A DNA stretch of 64,000 nt from Dokdonia pacifica (GCF_900188275.1 NZ_FZNY01000001.1:186001-250000), one strand, 5' to 3'. Numbered from the stretch's first letter, positions 1 to 9,729 are shown. A program made the numbers and translations. The notes: a model not told the origin generated them from the letters alone.

Positions 1-1083
1 GAAATCGTTTAGTTCACTCGTCTTTAAACGACGTGTTTTGTTTTGATACACCTGGACAGCGGTTTCTATTGCTTTAAAAATACGTTGTTTATTAAGCACA
101 GAAATAAATACAATAGGTACATCAGTAAAAGGTTCGATCTCTTGACGGATTTGTTTTTCAAAAGCCTTCATTGTCTTGGTATCTTTCTCTATCAAATCCC
201 ATTTATTTACTAAGATGACAATTCCTTTTCGATTACGTTCTGCTAACCAAAAAATGTTTTGGACTTGCCCATCAAAGCCTCTAGTAGCATCTACAACAAC
301 CAAGCACACATCTGCATGCTCTATAGCTCTTACACTACGCATTACAGAGTAAAATTCTAAATCTTCTTTTACTTTTGATTTACGACGTATCCCAGCGGTA
401 TCCACTAGGTTAAACTCAAAACCAAAACGATTGTACTTTGTATCTATCGAATCTCTAGTAGTTCCTGCTATATCAGTAACAATATAACGTTCTTCACCTA
501 TAAGTGCGTTTATGAAACTTGACTTTCCAGCATTAGGTCTTCCTACAACTGCAAAACGAGGAAGCTCATCTTCTTGCACTTCTTCTTTTTCTGGAAGTGC
601 CTCTACAACAGCATCTAGTAAATCTCCTGTTCCGCTACCATTGGTAGCTGCAATAGTATAGAAATCTCCTAGTCCTAGATTGTAAAACTCTACAGCATCT
701 TCGGCACGCTTATTATTATCTACTTTATTGACTGTAAGGAAAACAGGCTTTTTTACTTTACGAAGCAAACTCGCTACTTCTTCATCCATACCTGTAATTC
801 CATTTTCTACATCTACCATAAATATAATAGCATCAGCTTCATCAATAGCAAGCTCAACTTGCTTATCAATTTCGGCTTCAAAAACATCATCACTTCCTAT
901 AACATATCCACCAGTATCTATCACTGTAAACTCACGACCATTCCAGTCTGTTTTTCCATAATGCCTATCTCTAGTCACACCGCTCACGGCATCTACAATC
1001 GCCTCACGACGTTGGATTAATCGATTAAAAAATGTAGACTTCCCCACATTAGGACGGCCTACTATAGCTACAATGGTACTCAT
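1..1083 (-). CDS. der: Ribosome biogenesis GTPase Der (EngA), 3' end cut off by the window
   Basis: Der is a GTPase with two tandem G domains that acts in 50S ribosomal subunit maturation. Translating the minus strand from the ATG at 1083 gives [20 protein letters not shown], the first P-loop. A second P-loop, [12 protein letters not shown], lies near 520-555. VNKWD, the G4 motif of the second domain, lies near 190-215. The visible 361 codons stay open to base 1 and reach the beginning of the C-terminal KH-like domain (around [11 protein letters not shown]); roughly 70-80 residues should lie outside. The start is supported by a TATCTTTG promoter element about 20 bp upstream. It is divergent from the LysE-type gene. 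Confidence 0.95.
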   Translation of the reverse strand, partial: MSTIVAIVGRPNVGKSTFFNRLIQRREAIVDAVSGVTRDRHYGKTDWNGREFTVIDTGGYVIGSDDVFEAEIDKQVELAIDEADAIIFMVDVENGITGMDEEVASLLRKVKKPVFLTVNKVDNNKRAEDAVEFYNLGLGDFYTIAATNGSGTGDLLDAVVEALPEKEEVQEDELPRFAVVGRPNAGKSSFINALIGEERYIVTDIAGTTRDSIDTKYNRFGFEFNLVDTAGIRRKSKVKEDLEFYSVMRSVRAIEHADVCLVVVDATRGFDGQVQNIFWLAERNRKGIVILVNKWDLIEKDTKTMKAFEKQIRQEIEPFTDVPIVFISVLNKQRIFKAIETAVQVYQNKTRRLKTSELNDF

Positions 1084-1100
1084 GGTATTAATTTAAGATG

Positions 1101-1129
1101 CAAAGATACGCTTTAAAGTACGAGTCCAG
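1101..1129 (-). promoter_or_regulatory. Promoter of der
   Basis: On the minus strand 1108-1101 reads TATCTTTG, an exact match to the Bacteroidota -7 element TANNTTTG. A CTG about 19 bp upstream (1129-1127) is a weak match to the -33 TTG. The element ends 17 bp before the der ATG. Confidence 0.6.
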
Positions 1130-1204
1130 AAGTAAAATCAACATACTCTACACTATCAAAATCGTACATTGTAAGCTTTTATATCATGAAACCACTAACA
1201 AGCT

Positions 1205-1819
1205 ATGACACCATTACTTTTCTTTATTAGTATTATTGCCACAATACTAGGAGCACTCCCACCTGGCGCTTCTAATCTTGTCGTAATAAAAACCACTATA
1301 AATGAAGACATAAAACAAGGTTTAAAAATAAGTTATGGTGCAGGCATAGGGGAAGTTATTCTTGCATTTCTTGCTTTAAGCTTCGGTTTTGTGATTAAGG
1401 AATACTTTGTCATGCATACTTGGATACAAATAGTATTGATTGTAGTATTGCTAGGAGTTGGGATTTATTTAGTTCAGACAAAACCAAAAAAAGTAAAAGA
1501 CCCTTCTTCTTTTTCTTCAAAATATGCCACTGGTTTTTTACTTAGTATTATTAACCCTCCAGTACTTATATACTGGGTTGTTATTTTTTCTATGCTCCAT
1601 AAAAATTACAACTTTGATAGCATGGCAGCAATTCCTGTACTCATGTTATTTTTTAGTGGTGTTTTTTTAGGAAAAGTACTTACACTATATGGTTATGGCA
1701 GATTAGGACACTTAATTCAAAACAAAAAAAGCAACTTTAAGTGTTTTATAAATCGTTTAATAGGTGTTATTCTTATTGTTATATCTATTATTCAGGCCAT
1801 AAAACTTGCTTTTCTTTAA
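1205..1819 (+). CDS. LysE/RhtB-family amino-acid exporter (copy 1)
   Basis: This 204-residue integral membrane protein resembles the LysE/RhtB translocator superfamily, which exports amino acids or related small molecules across the inner membrane. About six hydrophobic segments are visible. The N-terminal family signature is LGALPPGASNLVVIKTT, followed by LKISYGAGIGEVILAF. A second conserved patch, LLSIINPPVLIYWVV, lies near residues 112-126. An ATG at 1186 is out of frame, so 1205 is the start. It is the first of a tandem pair with the gene at 1926, clearly a duplication. The substrate cannot be told from sequence. Confidence 0.8.
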   Translation: MTPLLFFISIIATILGALPPGASNLVVIKTTINEDIKQGLKISYGAGIGEVILAFLALSFGFVIKEYFVMHTWIQIVLIVVLLGVGIYLVQTKPKKVKDPSSFSSKYATGFLLSIINPPVLIYWVVIFSMLHKNYNFDSMAAIPVLMLFFSGVFLGKVLTLYGYGRLGHLIQNKKSNFKCFINRLIGVILIVISIIQAIKLAFL

Positions 1820-1895
1820 TCCTTGCTGTTAAGCAGATTATATCCAATTTTCATAAATGCTTTTCAATACTTCCTTAGGGATTCTTTTTTTGTAA

Positions 1896-1909
1896 GCTTT
1901 CGCGAAAGC
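1896..1909. repeat. Dispersed palindrome GCTTTCGCGAAAGC, copy 1 (intergenic)
   Basis: A perfect 14-bp palindrome with GTA following on the right side (AGCGTAC). It lies between the two LysE paralogues, 17 bp before the second start codon. It is one of 12 copies in the window. Confidence 0.85.
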
Positions 1910-1925
1910 GTACTACTAAGCATTT

Positions 1926-2543
1926 ATGATTTTATCTATTTTTCTTATCGGTTTTTTTGCTACCATTATAGGCGCAGTGCCTCCTGGAGCATCAAACCTT
2001 GCCGTAATTAAAACAACGGTAAAGGAGAATATATATCAGTCTTTAAAAATAAGTTACGGCTCAGGTGTTGGTGAAGTACTTCTCGCATTTACTGCTTTTT
2101 CCTCAGGAATGGTTGTTCAAGAATTTTTCGCCATGCATATTTGGTTACAATTTCTGATCGCTGGTGTATTAGGTATTGCAGGAATCTATTTTATTAAGAC
2201 AAAACAGATTGAAAAAAGAGATTCAAGAAAATATAGTTCAAAATATCTGACTGGATTTGCACTAAGTGTTATCAATCCTCCGGTATTAATATATTGGGTT
2301 TTAGTGTTCTCTTTATTACGCAGCTCTTTTAATCTAGGACTAGAAAGCTCTTCATTAGGATTAATTTTATTTTTTGCAGGTGTGTTTCTAGGGAAAGTGA
2401 CTACTTTATACGGTTATGGAAAATTAGGAACCCGTATCCAAAAGAAGAAACCAAATACAAATTCTAGTTCTCTTAACAGAATGATTGGGATCGTTCTCAT
2501 AAGCTTATCGCTTATACAAACAGCAAAACTATTGCTATTTTAA
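1926..2543 (+). CDS. LysE/RhtB-family amino-acid exporter (copy 2)
   Basis: This is a 205-residue paralogue of the preceding gene with the same landmarks in the same places: IIGAVPPGASNLAVIKTT, LKISYGSGVGEVLLAF, FALSVINPPVLIYWVL and a C-terminal FLGKVTTLYGYGKLG. By eye more than half of the residues are identical, so the pair arose by tandem duplication. It is a multi-pass inner-membrane protein predicted to export small molecules; the substrate is unknown. The start follows the intergenic palindrome closely, and no separate promoter was found, so it may be co-transcribed with copy 1. The 185 bp after the gene (2544-2728) hold no clear terminator or promoter. Confidence 0.8.
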   Translation: MILSIFLIGFFATIIGAVPPGASNLAVIKTTVKENIYQSLKISYGSGVGEVLLAFTAFSSGMVVQEFFAMHIWLQFLIAGVLGIAGIYFIKTKQIEKRDSRKYSSKYLTGFALSVINPPVLIYWVLVFSLLRSSFNLGLESSSLGLILFFAGVFLGKVTTLYGYGKLGTRIQKKKPNTNSSSLNRMIGIVLISLSLIQTAKLLLF

Positions 2544-2728
2544 ACATTTAATAGGTTTTTCTTAAAAAAGTTGAATAGTTTTTGACCTATTGGTAAAAAA
2601 CTGATTTTCAATACAGATACACTTTTTAGAAGTTACTAACTTGCTTATAATGTGATATTTTTATTTCAAATTAAAAGTGGTGTGCTAAAAATTCTTTATC
2701 TTAAGAATCCCTATACAACCCCTAAGTT

Positions 2729-3301
2729 ATGATCATGGAAACGAATTCCATCCGTCAAGCCATTATTAATAATGCATCTGATCTTTTTTATCGGAACGGA
2801 TATAACAATACTGAGATAAGCGAAATAGCAACCTCTTCTGGAATTTCTGAAGCTACCCTTTTTGATCATTTTAATACAAAAGAAGAAATATGTATTGCGC
2901 ATTTACGACATCGTAATGAAGAGTTTTCAAAGCAAGTAATGGCTTATGTAGCTCAAGCTCCAAAAGGAAAGGAAAGAGTGATGGCTATTTTCCATTATTT
3001 AGAACTTTTTTATCAAATGAAAGATTTTAATGGCTGTTGGTCTATTAAGGTATTCTCAGAAGTTCCAATGTCCAATACTCTTATTAAAAATGAGGTTCAA
3101 TCTCAAAAAAATGGTCTCATTAATTATATTGAAATGCTCCTCTCAGAAAATATTATAGTTGATAATCCTGAAGAAGGTTATAAAGTATTAGCTCAAAAAA
3201 TATATTTACTCTTAGAAGGTGCTGTAGCGCAAAGTAATCTTCATAAAAAAGAATGGCCTATCACACTTGCAAAAGAAATGTGTTATACACTCTTTAAATA
3301 A
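2729..3301 (+). CDS. TetR/AcrR-family transcriptional regulator
   Basis: This 190-residue one-component regulator has the TetR layout. The N-terminal helix-turn-helix spans about residues 5-50 (IRQAIINNASDLFYRNGYNNTEISEIATSS, then ISEATLFDHFNTKEEI). A helical ligand-binding C-terminal domain follows, with MLLSENIIVDNPEEG as an inter-helix loop. Its ligand and targets cannot be read from sequence. It could regulate the adjacent LysE exporters, but the genes point the same way and no operator palindrome was found between them. A second in-frame ATG two codons downstream (2735) is an alternative start. It converges on the DUF2797 gene with 29 bp between. Confidence 0.8.
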   Translation: MIMETNSIRQAIINNASDLFYRNGYNNTEISEIATSSGISEATLFDHFNTKEEICIAHLRHRNEEFSKQVMAYVAQAPKGKERVMAIFHYLELFYQMKDFNGCWSIKVFSEVPMSNTLIKNEVQSQKNGLINYIEMLLSENIIVDNPEEGYKVLAQKIYLLLEGAVAQSNLHKKEWPITLAKEMCYTLFK

Positions 3302-3330
3302 TTATTATTCGGTAAAAAGCTTCTCTAAAA

Positions 3331-4125
3331 TTACAGAAGAGAGATACGTACTACATATCCTTCCCAACTACGCACATTAAATACAGTATCGTCTTCAAAA
3401 ATAAGATACTGTCCTTTTACTCCTTTTAAAACACCGTCATATGCAGGCGTTTTATCTAAGTTTAATGTTTTTAATTTTTCAGGATATTTTGATACTGGAA
3501 AGTGAATGTGTGTTTCGTCATTATCAGCAATGAAATAAGATTTTGCCTCTTCTGGAATATATTCTTTTAAAGCCTCACGATGCGCTATTAGATTCACATC
3601 TTCGATGTCATTCTTAAGCATTTTACGCCAGTTAGTTTTATCTGAAACATGTTCTTTAAGTGCTATTTCTGTAATTCCCGCGAGATAACGATTAGGCACC
3701 TCTACAATTTCTAGCGCTTCATGAGCTCCTTGATCAATCCACCGGGTTGGAACTTGTGTTTTCCTAGTTACCCCAACTTTTACATTACTAGAATTTGCAA
3801 GATATACGATATGTGGTTGCAATTGAACTTTTTTCTCATAGGCTAAATCTCTATCTTCAATATCTAAATGTGCTTTAGATAACTCAGGCTTCATGATCCA
3901 ATCTGCTGCTTGTGGCACCTTATAAAAATCGTCGTAACAATATCCTTGTCTGTATATCTTTTTATTTTCTCCGCAAGCAAGGCACTGATATCCTATAAAC
4001 TCGATATGCACTTCTTTGTCTATAAGTTGATTCATATGCAAAAAATCATTCCCCATAATTAAATAATAATTTACCGGGTTTGTATTTTCAGTTTGCATTT
4101 TTTTGAGTACTCCTTGGTATTGCAT
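3331..4125 (-). CDS. DUF2797 family protein
   Basis: This 264-residue protein of unknown function looks like DUF2797. It has a zinc-finger-like CxxC early on (YQCLACGENKKIYRQGYCYDDF) and a central VYLANSSNVKVGVTRKTQVPTRWIDQGA segment that resembles the GIY-YIG nuclease fold core; that resemblance is my inference. The C-terminal part contains a small beta-rich domain (GVLKGVKGQYLIFEDDTVFNVRSWEGYVV). It has no signal peptide or membrane segment, so it is cytoplasmic. It is divergent from the GH3 gene across 95 bp. Confidence 0.7.
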   Translation of the reverse strand: MQYQGVLKKMQTENTNPVNYYLIMGNDFLHMNQLIDKEVHIEFIGYQCLACGENKKIYRQGYCYDDFYKVPQAADWIMKPELSKAHLDIEDRDLAYEKKVQLQPHIVYLANSSNVKVGVTRKTQVPTRWIDQGAHEALEIVEVPNRYLAGITEIALKEHVSDKTNWRKMLKNDIEDVNLIAHREALKEYIPEEAKSYFIADNDETHIHFPVSKYPEKLKTLNLDKTPAYDGVLKGVKGQYLIFEDDTVFNVRSWEGYVVRISLL

Positions 4126-4220
4126 ACTATTTATCGTGTTTTAACGTCAAAGAATTTAGGAAAAAAAGCTAAATTAGCTTTTAAGATTTCAACTATAGAT
4201 CGTGTAAATATACCAACTTT

Positions 4221-5735
4221 ATGCCTATACCACTAGTACATTCTATTGCTTCTTGGTTTTTAAAAAAACGAATTCATCAAATGGAACTTTTTTTAAAATA
4301 CCCTAATGAAGTACAACATGAATTGCTACATCAACTCATTGAGAAAGCTAAGGATACTGAAGTCGGTAAAAAATATGGATTTCATGAAATAAAAGATTAC
4401 GAACAATTTGCTCAACGTCTTCCTATATGCTCATATGAAGATGTGCAACCTTTTATAGAACGTAGCCGAAAAGGAGAGAGTAATATCTTATGGCCTACTC
4501 CTATTAAATGGTTTGCTCAAAGCAGTGGAACTACAAATGCAAGAAGCAAATATATCCCTGTAAGTTCAGAATCTCTTGAAGATTGCCATTATGCCGCTAG
4601 TAAAGATTTACTATGTATGTATCTTAATAACAATGAAAATTCTCAATTATTTTCTGGTAAAGGATTACGATTAGGCGGGAGTAAAGAGCTTTATGAAAAT
4701 AATGGCACTGTGTATGGAGATTTATCTGCTATTCTAATAGATAATATGCCTTTTTGGGCAGAATTAAGTAGCACTCCAAGTAGTGACATCTCTTTAATGA
4801 GCGATTGGGAGATAAAAATGCAAGCTATCGTAAATGAAACCATACAAACCAATGTTACTAGTTTAGCTGGTGTACCTTCCTGGATGCTAGTACTACTTAA
4901 TAATGTACTTGAAACTACTGGCAAAGAAAGTCTATTTGACGTATGGCCTAATTTAGAAGTGTATTTTCATGGAGGTGTAAGTTTCGAACCCTATATTGAT
5001 CAATACAAGCAATTACTCCCTAAGAGTTCTTTTAAGTATTATGAGATCTATAATGCTTCTGAGGGATTTTTTGCGATTCAAGATCAAAATGACAGTAAAG
5101 ATCTTTTACTAATGCTAGATTACGGTATTTTTTATGAATTTATACCTATGGATACGTACGGTACTCCTTCTCAAAAAATCATTCCCTTAGCTGATGTTGA
5201 AGTAGATAAAAATTATGCTGTTGTCATTACTACAAATGCTGGGTTGTGGCGTTATAAAATAGGAGATACTGTTCGATTTACTTCTATAAATCCATATCGC
5301 ATTCGTGTAAGTGGTCGCACAAAACACCACATTAATGTATTTGGAGAAGAACTTATTATTGAAAACGCTGATGTTGCTTTAGGAATTGCTGCTAAAGAAA
5401 CGCATAGTGAAATTAAAGATTATACAGCAGCTCCTATCTTTATGAAAGGAAAAGAAAAAGGGGCACATGAATGGGTTATAGAATTTAAAAGCCCACCAAA
5501 AAACATTGAAGACTTTAATAATAAACTAGACAATGCGCTTCGTGCTGTAAATAGTGATTATGACGCTAAACGTTTTAATAATACGACACTTAATGCTCCC
5601 GTAATCCATAGTGCAAGGCAACATTTATTTTATGACTGGCTTAAAGAAAATAATAAATTAGGAGGGCAACATAAAATACCTAGACTATCCAATAAAAGAG
5701 ATTTTCTAGATGAATTATTAACGCTCAACAGATAA
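4221..5735 (+). CDS. GH3 auxin-responsive-promoter family acyl-adenylase
   Basis: This 504-residue protein matches the GH3 family, best known from plants, where members adenylate plant hormones and join them to amino acids. Visible landmarks are the phosphate-binding SSGTTNARSKYIPVS near residues 98-112, the ATP-site YNASEGFFAIQ near 280 and the hinge/C-domain GLWRYKIGDTVRFT followed by GRTKHHINVFGEEL. These are typical adenylate-forming-enzyme elements. The length is usual for bacterial GH3 proteins. In Bacteroidota these genes are common but their substrates are unknown. It is a single gene with no pathway partners beside it. The 243 bp that follow (5736-5978) hold no gene. Confidence 0.85.
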   Translation: MPIPLVHSIASWFLKKRIHQMELFLKYPNEVQHELLHQLIEKAKDTEVGKKYGFHEIKDYEQFAQRLPICSYEDVQPFIERSRKGESNILWPTPIKWFAQSSGTTNARSKYIPVSSESLEDCHYAASKDLLCMYLNNNENSQLFSGKGLRLGGSKELYENNGTVYGDLSAILIDNMPFWAELSSTPSSDISLMSDWEIKMQAIVNETIQTNVTSLAGVPSWMLVLLNNVLETTGKESLFDVWPNLEVYFHGGVSFEPYIDQYKQLLPKSSFKYYEIYNASEGFFAIQDQNDSKDLLLMLDYGIFYEFIPMDTYGTPSQKIIPLADVEVDKNYAVVITTNAGLWRYKIGDTVRFTSINPYRIRVSGRTKHHINVFGEELIIENADVALGIAAKETHSEIKDYTAAPIFMKGKEKGAHEWVIEFKSPPKNIEDFNNKLDNALRAVNSDYDAKRFNNTTLNAPVIHSARQHLFYDWLKENNKLGGQHKIPRLSNKRDFLDELLTLNR

Positions 5736-5930
5736 CAGTCACTTATACCAATAATTCCTCATCATTATTTTTCTTTCGACATTTACATTTTTTACAAGTA
5801 ATATTTAATTATTACTAAAAATCCTCAATTTTATTACGGGTTAACAAGAACAATCCTTGTATTTTAACGATTATAACAGTCATCTCATCTAAAAATTGAC
5901 GAAAAGTTTTTTAATCAATAGTTCCCCTTT

Positions 5931-5938
5931 TACTTTAG
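5931..5938 (+). promoter_or_regulatory. Possible promoter of the OmpA/PD40 gene
   Basis: TACTTTAG matches TANNTTTG at 7 of 8 positions and lies 40 bp before the ATG at 5979. No TTG was found at the right distance. The rest of the gap 5736-5930 is AT-rich and shows nothing recognisable. Confidence 0.3.
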
Positions 5939-5978
5939 CAACATAAAGACCCCAAGTCATCATTAAAATTAGATTATA

Positions 5979-7589
5979 ATGAAGTTATTAGTTAATACAA
6001 TATTTGCACTTCTACTTGCAATTCAAATACAAGCACAAGAGTCATTAGATTCTGGTCAAGATGTTGCGTCTTTAGAACAAGAAATTGCCATTATAAATTC
6101 TGACCCAGATATTGGGAATAATGGTTTTAAATTTGAAACTTTTACTACGGGTATTAACTCTAAGTATTCAGACTACGGAGTTGGTTTTTTTAAAGAGAAA
6201 TTTATTTCTTTTTCTGCCAGAAAGATTGGAGCATTAGCAAAGATAGACCCTAATACCAAAGAACCATACACAAAGCTATATTGTTCTGATATTACATATG
6301 AGTGGGACCTTCGTCGTCCATTATTATTCTCTCACATACTTAATAAAGGAGAAAACTTAGGAACTATTTCTTTTTCAAAAGAAGGTGATCGAATTTACTT
6401 TTCTAAAAGCATAAAAGAAGATTCTAAAACATTTCAACTTTATACAGCTATTATGAATCCTAAGGTTGAAGGAGAATGGATTAATATTACAGCACTTCCG
6501 TTTAACAATACATCATACTCTATAGAAAACCCTCATTTAAGTAAAGATGGAGAGACTCTTTATTTTTCTTCTAATATGCCAGAAGCCATTGGAGGGTATG
6601 ATATTTTTAAAGTTAAAGTAAAAAGTGATGGAACTTACGGTCCTGTAGAACGTATAGAAGGATCTGTAAATACCGTTTTAGATGAAAAATTCCCTCACAC
6701 TTCTTTAGACAATAAATATCTTTATTTTTCTTCTAATGGACACAATAGCATGGGTGGCTTTGATATTTTCAGATCACGAAATGCTGCTTTAAGTTATGTA
6801 GCTACTCGTAACCTTGGAAACACCATTAATTCTAATAAAGATGAAATCGCATATATCCCAGCTACAAAAACTGTAGGATATTTTACATCAGACAGAGAAG
6901 GTGGCAAAGGCGGGTATGACATTTATAAAATACGCGAGTATGTTGTAGAGCAAAATGTTGCTGGTATTGTACGTGATACAGAAACCCAAATTCCATTAGC
7001 TGATGCTACTATTGTATTGTTAGATGCTAACGGTGAAGAAGTGGCTACGGTTAACTCTAATAACGATGGAGAATATAGTTTTCCTGTAGATGCATTTTTG
7101 GATTATACAATTCTAGCTTACAAAGAAGGATTTGAACGTAATTCGACTTCTTTTGATACGAATACAAACTTAGTTGCTACATTCGAAACAGATATTACAT
7201 TAGATGCAAAAGCAGCTGAAATTGTAGAAACTGAAGAAAAGACATTTATAAAAATAGATAATATTTTATTTGACTTCAATAGCGATCAAATTAAAGATAT
7301 ATCTACAATAACACTTAATACAGTAGTTACAACCTTAACACAAAATCCTGATATTAAAATTGATATCAAAGCGCATACTGATATTCAAGGTAGCGATACA
7401 TATAATTTAAAACTCTCTAAAAAGAGGGCTGCTTCTGCGATGAATTACATCTTGAGCAAAGGGATTTCACAAGACCGCCTTACATCAGAAGGATATGGAG
7501 AATCTCAACCATTGATAGATTGTACAACTTGTAGTGATGCTCAACACGAAATGAATCGTCGTGTAGAGTTTATTATTGTAAGAGATTAA
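5979..7589 (+). CDS. OmpA-family protein with PD40 propeller and carboxypeptidase-regulatory domain
   Basis: This 536-residue envelope protein begins with a signal peptide ending in IQAQ. Residues roughly 100-320 carry PD40/WD40-like propeller repeats (for example HLSKDGETLYFSSNMPEAIGGYDIFKV and a second copy TSLDNKYLYFSSNGHNSMGGFDIF). A carboxypeptidase-D regulatory-like beta-sandwich lies at about 325-405. The C-terminal OmpA domain (about 425-536) has the peptidoglycan-binding TDIQGSDTYNLKLSKKRA motif and ends NRRVEFIIV. The order PD40, regulatory domain, OmpA resembles PorE-type proteins that tether type IX components to peptidoglycan, but the N-terminal TPR of PorE is absent and no PorP gene is adjacent here. 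A role as an outer-membrane/peptidoglycan linker is inferred. Confidence 0.85.
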   Translation: MKLLVNTIFALLLAIQIQAQESLDSGQDVASLEQEIAIINSDPDIGNNGFKFETFTTGINSKYSDYGVGFFKEKFISFSARKIGALAKIDPNTKEPYTKLYCSDITYEWDLRRPLLFSHILNKGENLGTISFSKEGDRIYFSKSIKEDSKTFQLYTAIMNPKVEGEWINITALPFNNTSYSIENPHLSKDGETLYFSSNMPEAIGGYDIFKVKVKSDGTYGPVERIEGSVNTVLDEKFPHTSLDNKYLYFSSNGHNSMGGFDIFRSRNAALSYVATRNLGNTINSNKDEIAYIPATKTVGYFTSDREGGKGGYDIYKIREYVVEQNVAGIVRDTETQIPLADATIVLLDANGEEVATVNSNNDGEYSFPVDAFLDYTILAYKEGFERNSTSFDTNTNLVATFETDITLDAKAAEIVETEEKTFIKIDNILFDFNSDQIKDISTITLNTVVTTLTQNPDIKIDIKAHTDIQGSDTYNLKLSKKRAASAMNYILSKGISQDRLTSEGYGESQPLIDCTTCSDAQHEMNRRVEFIIVRD

Positions 7590-7614
7590 AAATATATACG
7601 ATTAACTTCAAACT

Positions 7615-7650
7615 AAAAAAGACCGTTACTCAATGTGGTAACGGTCTTTT
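7615..7650. terminator. Bidirectional intrinsic terminator between OmpA/PD40 gene and clpX
   Basis: The stem GACCGTTAC / GTAACGGTC (7621-7629 with 7638-7646) is flanked by A-run and T-run, so it works for both convergent genes. Confidence 0.85.
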
Positions 7651-7674
7651 TAATTTTAATAGTATCGTAAAGTA

Positions 7675-8907
7675 TTAAGAGACTGCTTTTAGTTTCTTAA
7701 GTGTTGACTTATTAAGTTTTCCTTCTGCATACTCTTTAGTGACGATAAGTTCCTTTTCTGAAGAGCTAGGCATCTCAAACATAGCATCTGTTAAGATTGC
7801 TTCACATAATGATCGTAAACCACGAGCTCCAAGCTTATATTCTATTGCCTTTTCTACTAAGTAATCTAACGCATCGTCAGTAATACTAAACTCTATATTA
7901 TCCATTATAAACAGTTTTTTATACTGTTTTACAATAGCGTTTTTAGGCTCTGTAAGAATAGCTCTTAATGTTCCCTTATCTAAAGGATTCATATGTGTTA
8001 ACACTGGTAAACGACCTATAATTTCTGGAATAAGACCAAAATCTTTTAAATCTTTCGGGATAATATATTTAAGCATATTATCCATATCTATAGCATCTTC
8101 ATTCTTACTAGCGCTAAAGCCCATAGCTTGCATATTAAGACGTTTTGTAATATGTCTTTCTATACCATCAAAAGCTCCTCCGGCTATAAATAAAATATGC
8201 TCGGTATTTACTTCTATAAATTTCTGATCAGGATGTTTACGACCTCCTTTAGGCGGTACATTTACGATAGTACCTTCCAGAAGCTTTAATAATGCTTGTT
8301 GTACTCCTTCTCCGCTTACATCTCTTGTAATAGAAGGATTATCACTCTTACGAGCTATTTTATCTATCTCATCTATAAATACAATACCACGTTGTGCTTT
8401 TTCAAGGTTATAATCTGCAGCTTGTAATAAGCGTGTTAGTATACTTTCAACATCTTCTCCTACATATCCAGCTTCAGTAAGTACCGTTGCATCTACAATA
8501 GCTAGAGGTACATTAAGCATTTTTGCCACTGTCTTAGCAATAAGGGTCTTTCCTGTACCCGTTTGTCCAACCATAACGATATTACTTTTCTGTATTTCAA
8601 TATCATCATCATCTTTAGGTTGTAATAAACGTTTATAATGATTGTACACTGCAACCGCCATTACTTTTTTAGTATACTCTTGCCCTATTACATACTCGTC
8701 TAGAAACGTTTTAATCTCTTGTGGCTTTTTGAGCATAAGATCACTGTCGAGTTCGTTGGTATCAACATCTTTTGATTCTTCAACCACAATACCATGTGCT
8801 TGTTCAATACAGCGATCACAAATATGTGCATCTAATCCAGCAACTAATAGGTTTGTTTCTGGTTTTTTCCTTCCACAAAACGAACATTCTAAATCTTCTT
8901 TTGCCAT
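7675..8907 (-). CDS. clpX: ATP-dependent Clp protease ATP-binding subunit ClpX
   Basis: ClpX is the AAA+ unfoldase that feeds substrates into ClpP. The 410-residue product has the zinc-binding domain with Cys8, Cys11, Cys30 and Cys33. It also has Walker A GQTGTGKT, pore loop GYVGED, Walker [10 protein letters not shown] and the sensor region GARGLRSL. The ClpP-docking loop reads MGF in place of the usual IGF ([11 protein letters not shown]). It lies just downstream of clpP on the same strand, with 58 bp between them that hold a perfect 24-bp palindrome. It ends at a shared bidirectional terminator. Confidence 0.97.
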   Translation of the reverse strand: MAKEDLECSFCGRKKPETNLLVAGLDAHICDRCIEQAHGIVVEESKDVDTNELDSDLMLKKPQEIKTFLDEYVIGQEYTKKVMAVAVYNHYKRLLQPKDDDDIEIQKSNIVMVGQTGTGKTLIAKTVAKMLNVPLAIVDATVLTEAGYVGEDVESILTRLLQAADYNLEKAQRGIVFIDEIDKIARKSDNPSITRDVSGEGVQQALLKLLEGTIVNVPPKGGRKHPDQKFIEVNTEHILFIAGGAFDGIERHITKRLNMQAMGFSASKNEDAIDMDNMLKYIIPKDLKDFGLIPEIIGRLPVLTHMNPLDKGTLRAILTEPKNAIVKQYKKLFIMDNIEFSITDDALDYLVEKAIEYKLGARGLRSLCEAILTDAMFEMPSSSEKELIVTKEYAEGKLNKSTLKKLKAVS

Positions 8908-8931
8908 GTAAACTAACTATTATTAATAAAT

Positions 8932-8955
8932 TATACGCTTTCGCGAAAGCGTATA
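8932..8955. repeat. Dispersed palindrome, full 24-bp form, between clpP and clpX
   Basis: TATACGCTTTCG is followed directly by its exact reverse complement, a loopless perfect palindrome. It lies 24 bp upstream of the clpX start and 10 bp past the clpP stop. No T-run follows, so it does not look like a terminator. The same 24-bp form recurs at 52249-52272. Confidence 0.9.
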
Positions 8956-8965
8956 CCTCTCAGAA

Positions 8966-9640
8966 TTAATCTCTTTTTAATATCTCATCTATCATACCGT
9001 ATTCCAGCGCTTTATCTGCTTTCATCCAGTAATCACGGTCACTATCCGCATATACTTTATCATATTCTTGTCCAGAGTGCTTAGCTATAATTTTATAAAG
9101 CTCTTCTTTCAAGATTAAGATTTCTCTAGCCGTAATTTCGATATCAGTAGCCTGACCCTGAGCACCGCCCATAGGCTGATGAATCATTACTCTAGAATGT
9201 GGTAGCCCACTACGCTTTCCTTTTTCTCCTGCACATAACAATACAGCTCCCATAGAAGCTGCCATACCAGTACATATTGTTGCAACATCAGGCTTTATAA
9301 ACTGCATAGTATCGTAAATACCTAATCCTGCATATACACTTCCTCCTGGAGAGTTAATATATATCTGGATATCTTTTACTGCATCTGTACTTTCTAAAAA
9401 CAATAACTGTGCTTGAACAATATTTGCCACTTGATCATTTATTCCCGTTCCTAAAAAGATAATTCTATCCATCATTAAGCGAGAAAATACATCAAATATG
9501 GCAATATTCATTTGACGTTCTTCTATGATATTTGGAGTAAGACCCACTGGCATCATACTACTTACGATCTTTTCATAGTATGTAGAACTGATTCCTTGAT
9601 CTTTAATTGCAAAATTTTTAAACTCTTTTCCGTAGTCCAT
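8966..9640 (-). CDS. clpP: ATP-dependent Clp protease proteolytic subunit ClpP
   Basis: ClpP is the barrel-forming serine protease of the ClpXP machine. The 224-residue product carries the catalytic triad Ser129 (GMAASMGAVLL), His154 (MIHQPMGGAQGQATD) and Asp203 (DRDYWM). YINSPGGSVYAGLGIYD is also present. A short N-terminal propeptide-like extension precedes the mature core. The gene order tig-clpP-clpX is the classical quality-control cluster. A terminator separates it from tig, so clpP probably has its own promoter, although none with TANNTTTG was seen. Confidence 0.97.
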   Translation of the reverse strand: MDYGKEFKNFAIKDQGISSTYYEKIVSSMMPVGLTPNIIEERQMNIAIFDVFSRLMMDRIIFLGTGINDQVANIVQAQLLFLESTDAVKDIQIYINSPGGSVYAGLGIYDTMQFIKPDVATICTGMAASMGAVLLCAGEKGKRSGLPHSRVMIHQPMGGAQGQATDIEITAREILILKEELYKIIAKHSGQEYDKVYADSDRDYWMKADKALEYGMIDEILKRD

Positions 9641-9667
9641 ATATTATTAATACGATTTTTATATTAC

Positions 9668-9698
9668 AAAAAAACGTTTTACTCCTAAAAGTAAAACG
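9668..9698 (-). terminator. Terminator of tig
   Basis: The stem CGTTTTAC / GTAAAACG (9675-9682 with 9691-9698) is followed on the minus strand by seven T (9674-9668). Confidence 0.75.
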
Positions 9699-9729
9699 CC
9701 TTAAAGATACTTATTTATAGACAAGTATT

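Noticed and set aside
728-961. Plus-strand open frame inside der, and similar open frames opposite other genes
   Set aside because: They lie antisense to clearly conserved proteins and their translations look like no protein family.
8932-8955. The clpP-clpX palindrome as a transcription terminator or attenuator
   Set aside because: It has no loop and no T-run on either side, and the same sequence occurs inside coding regions.
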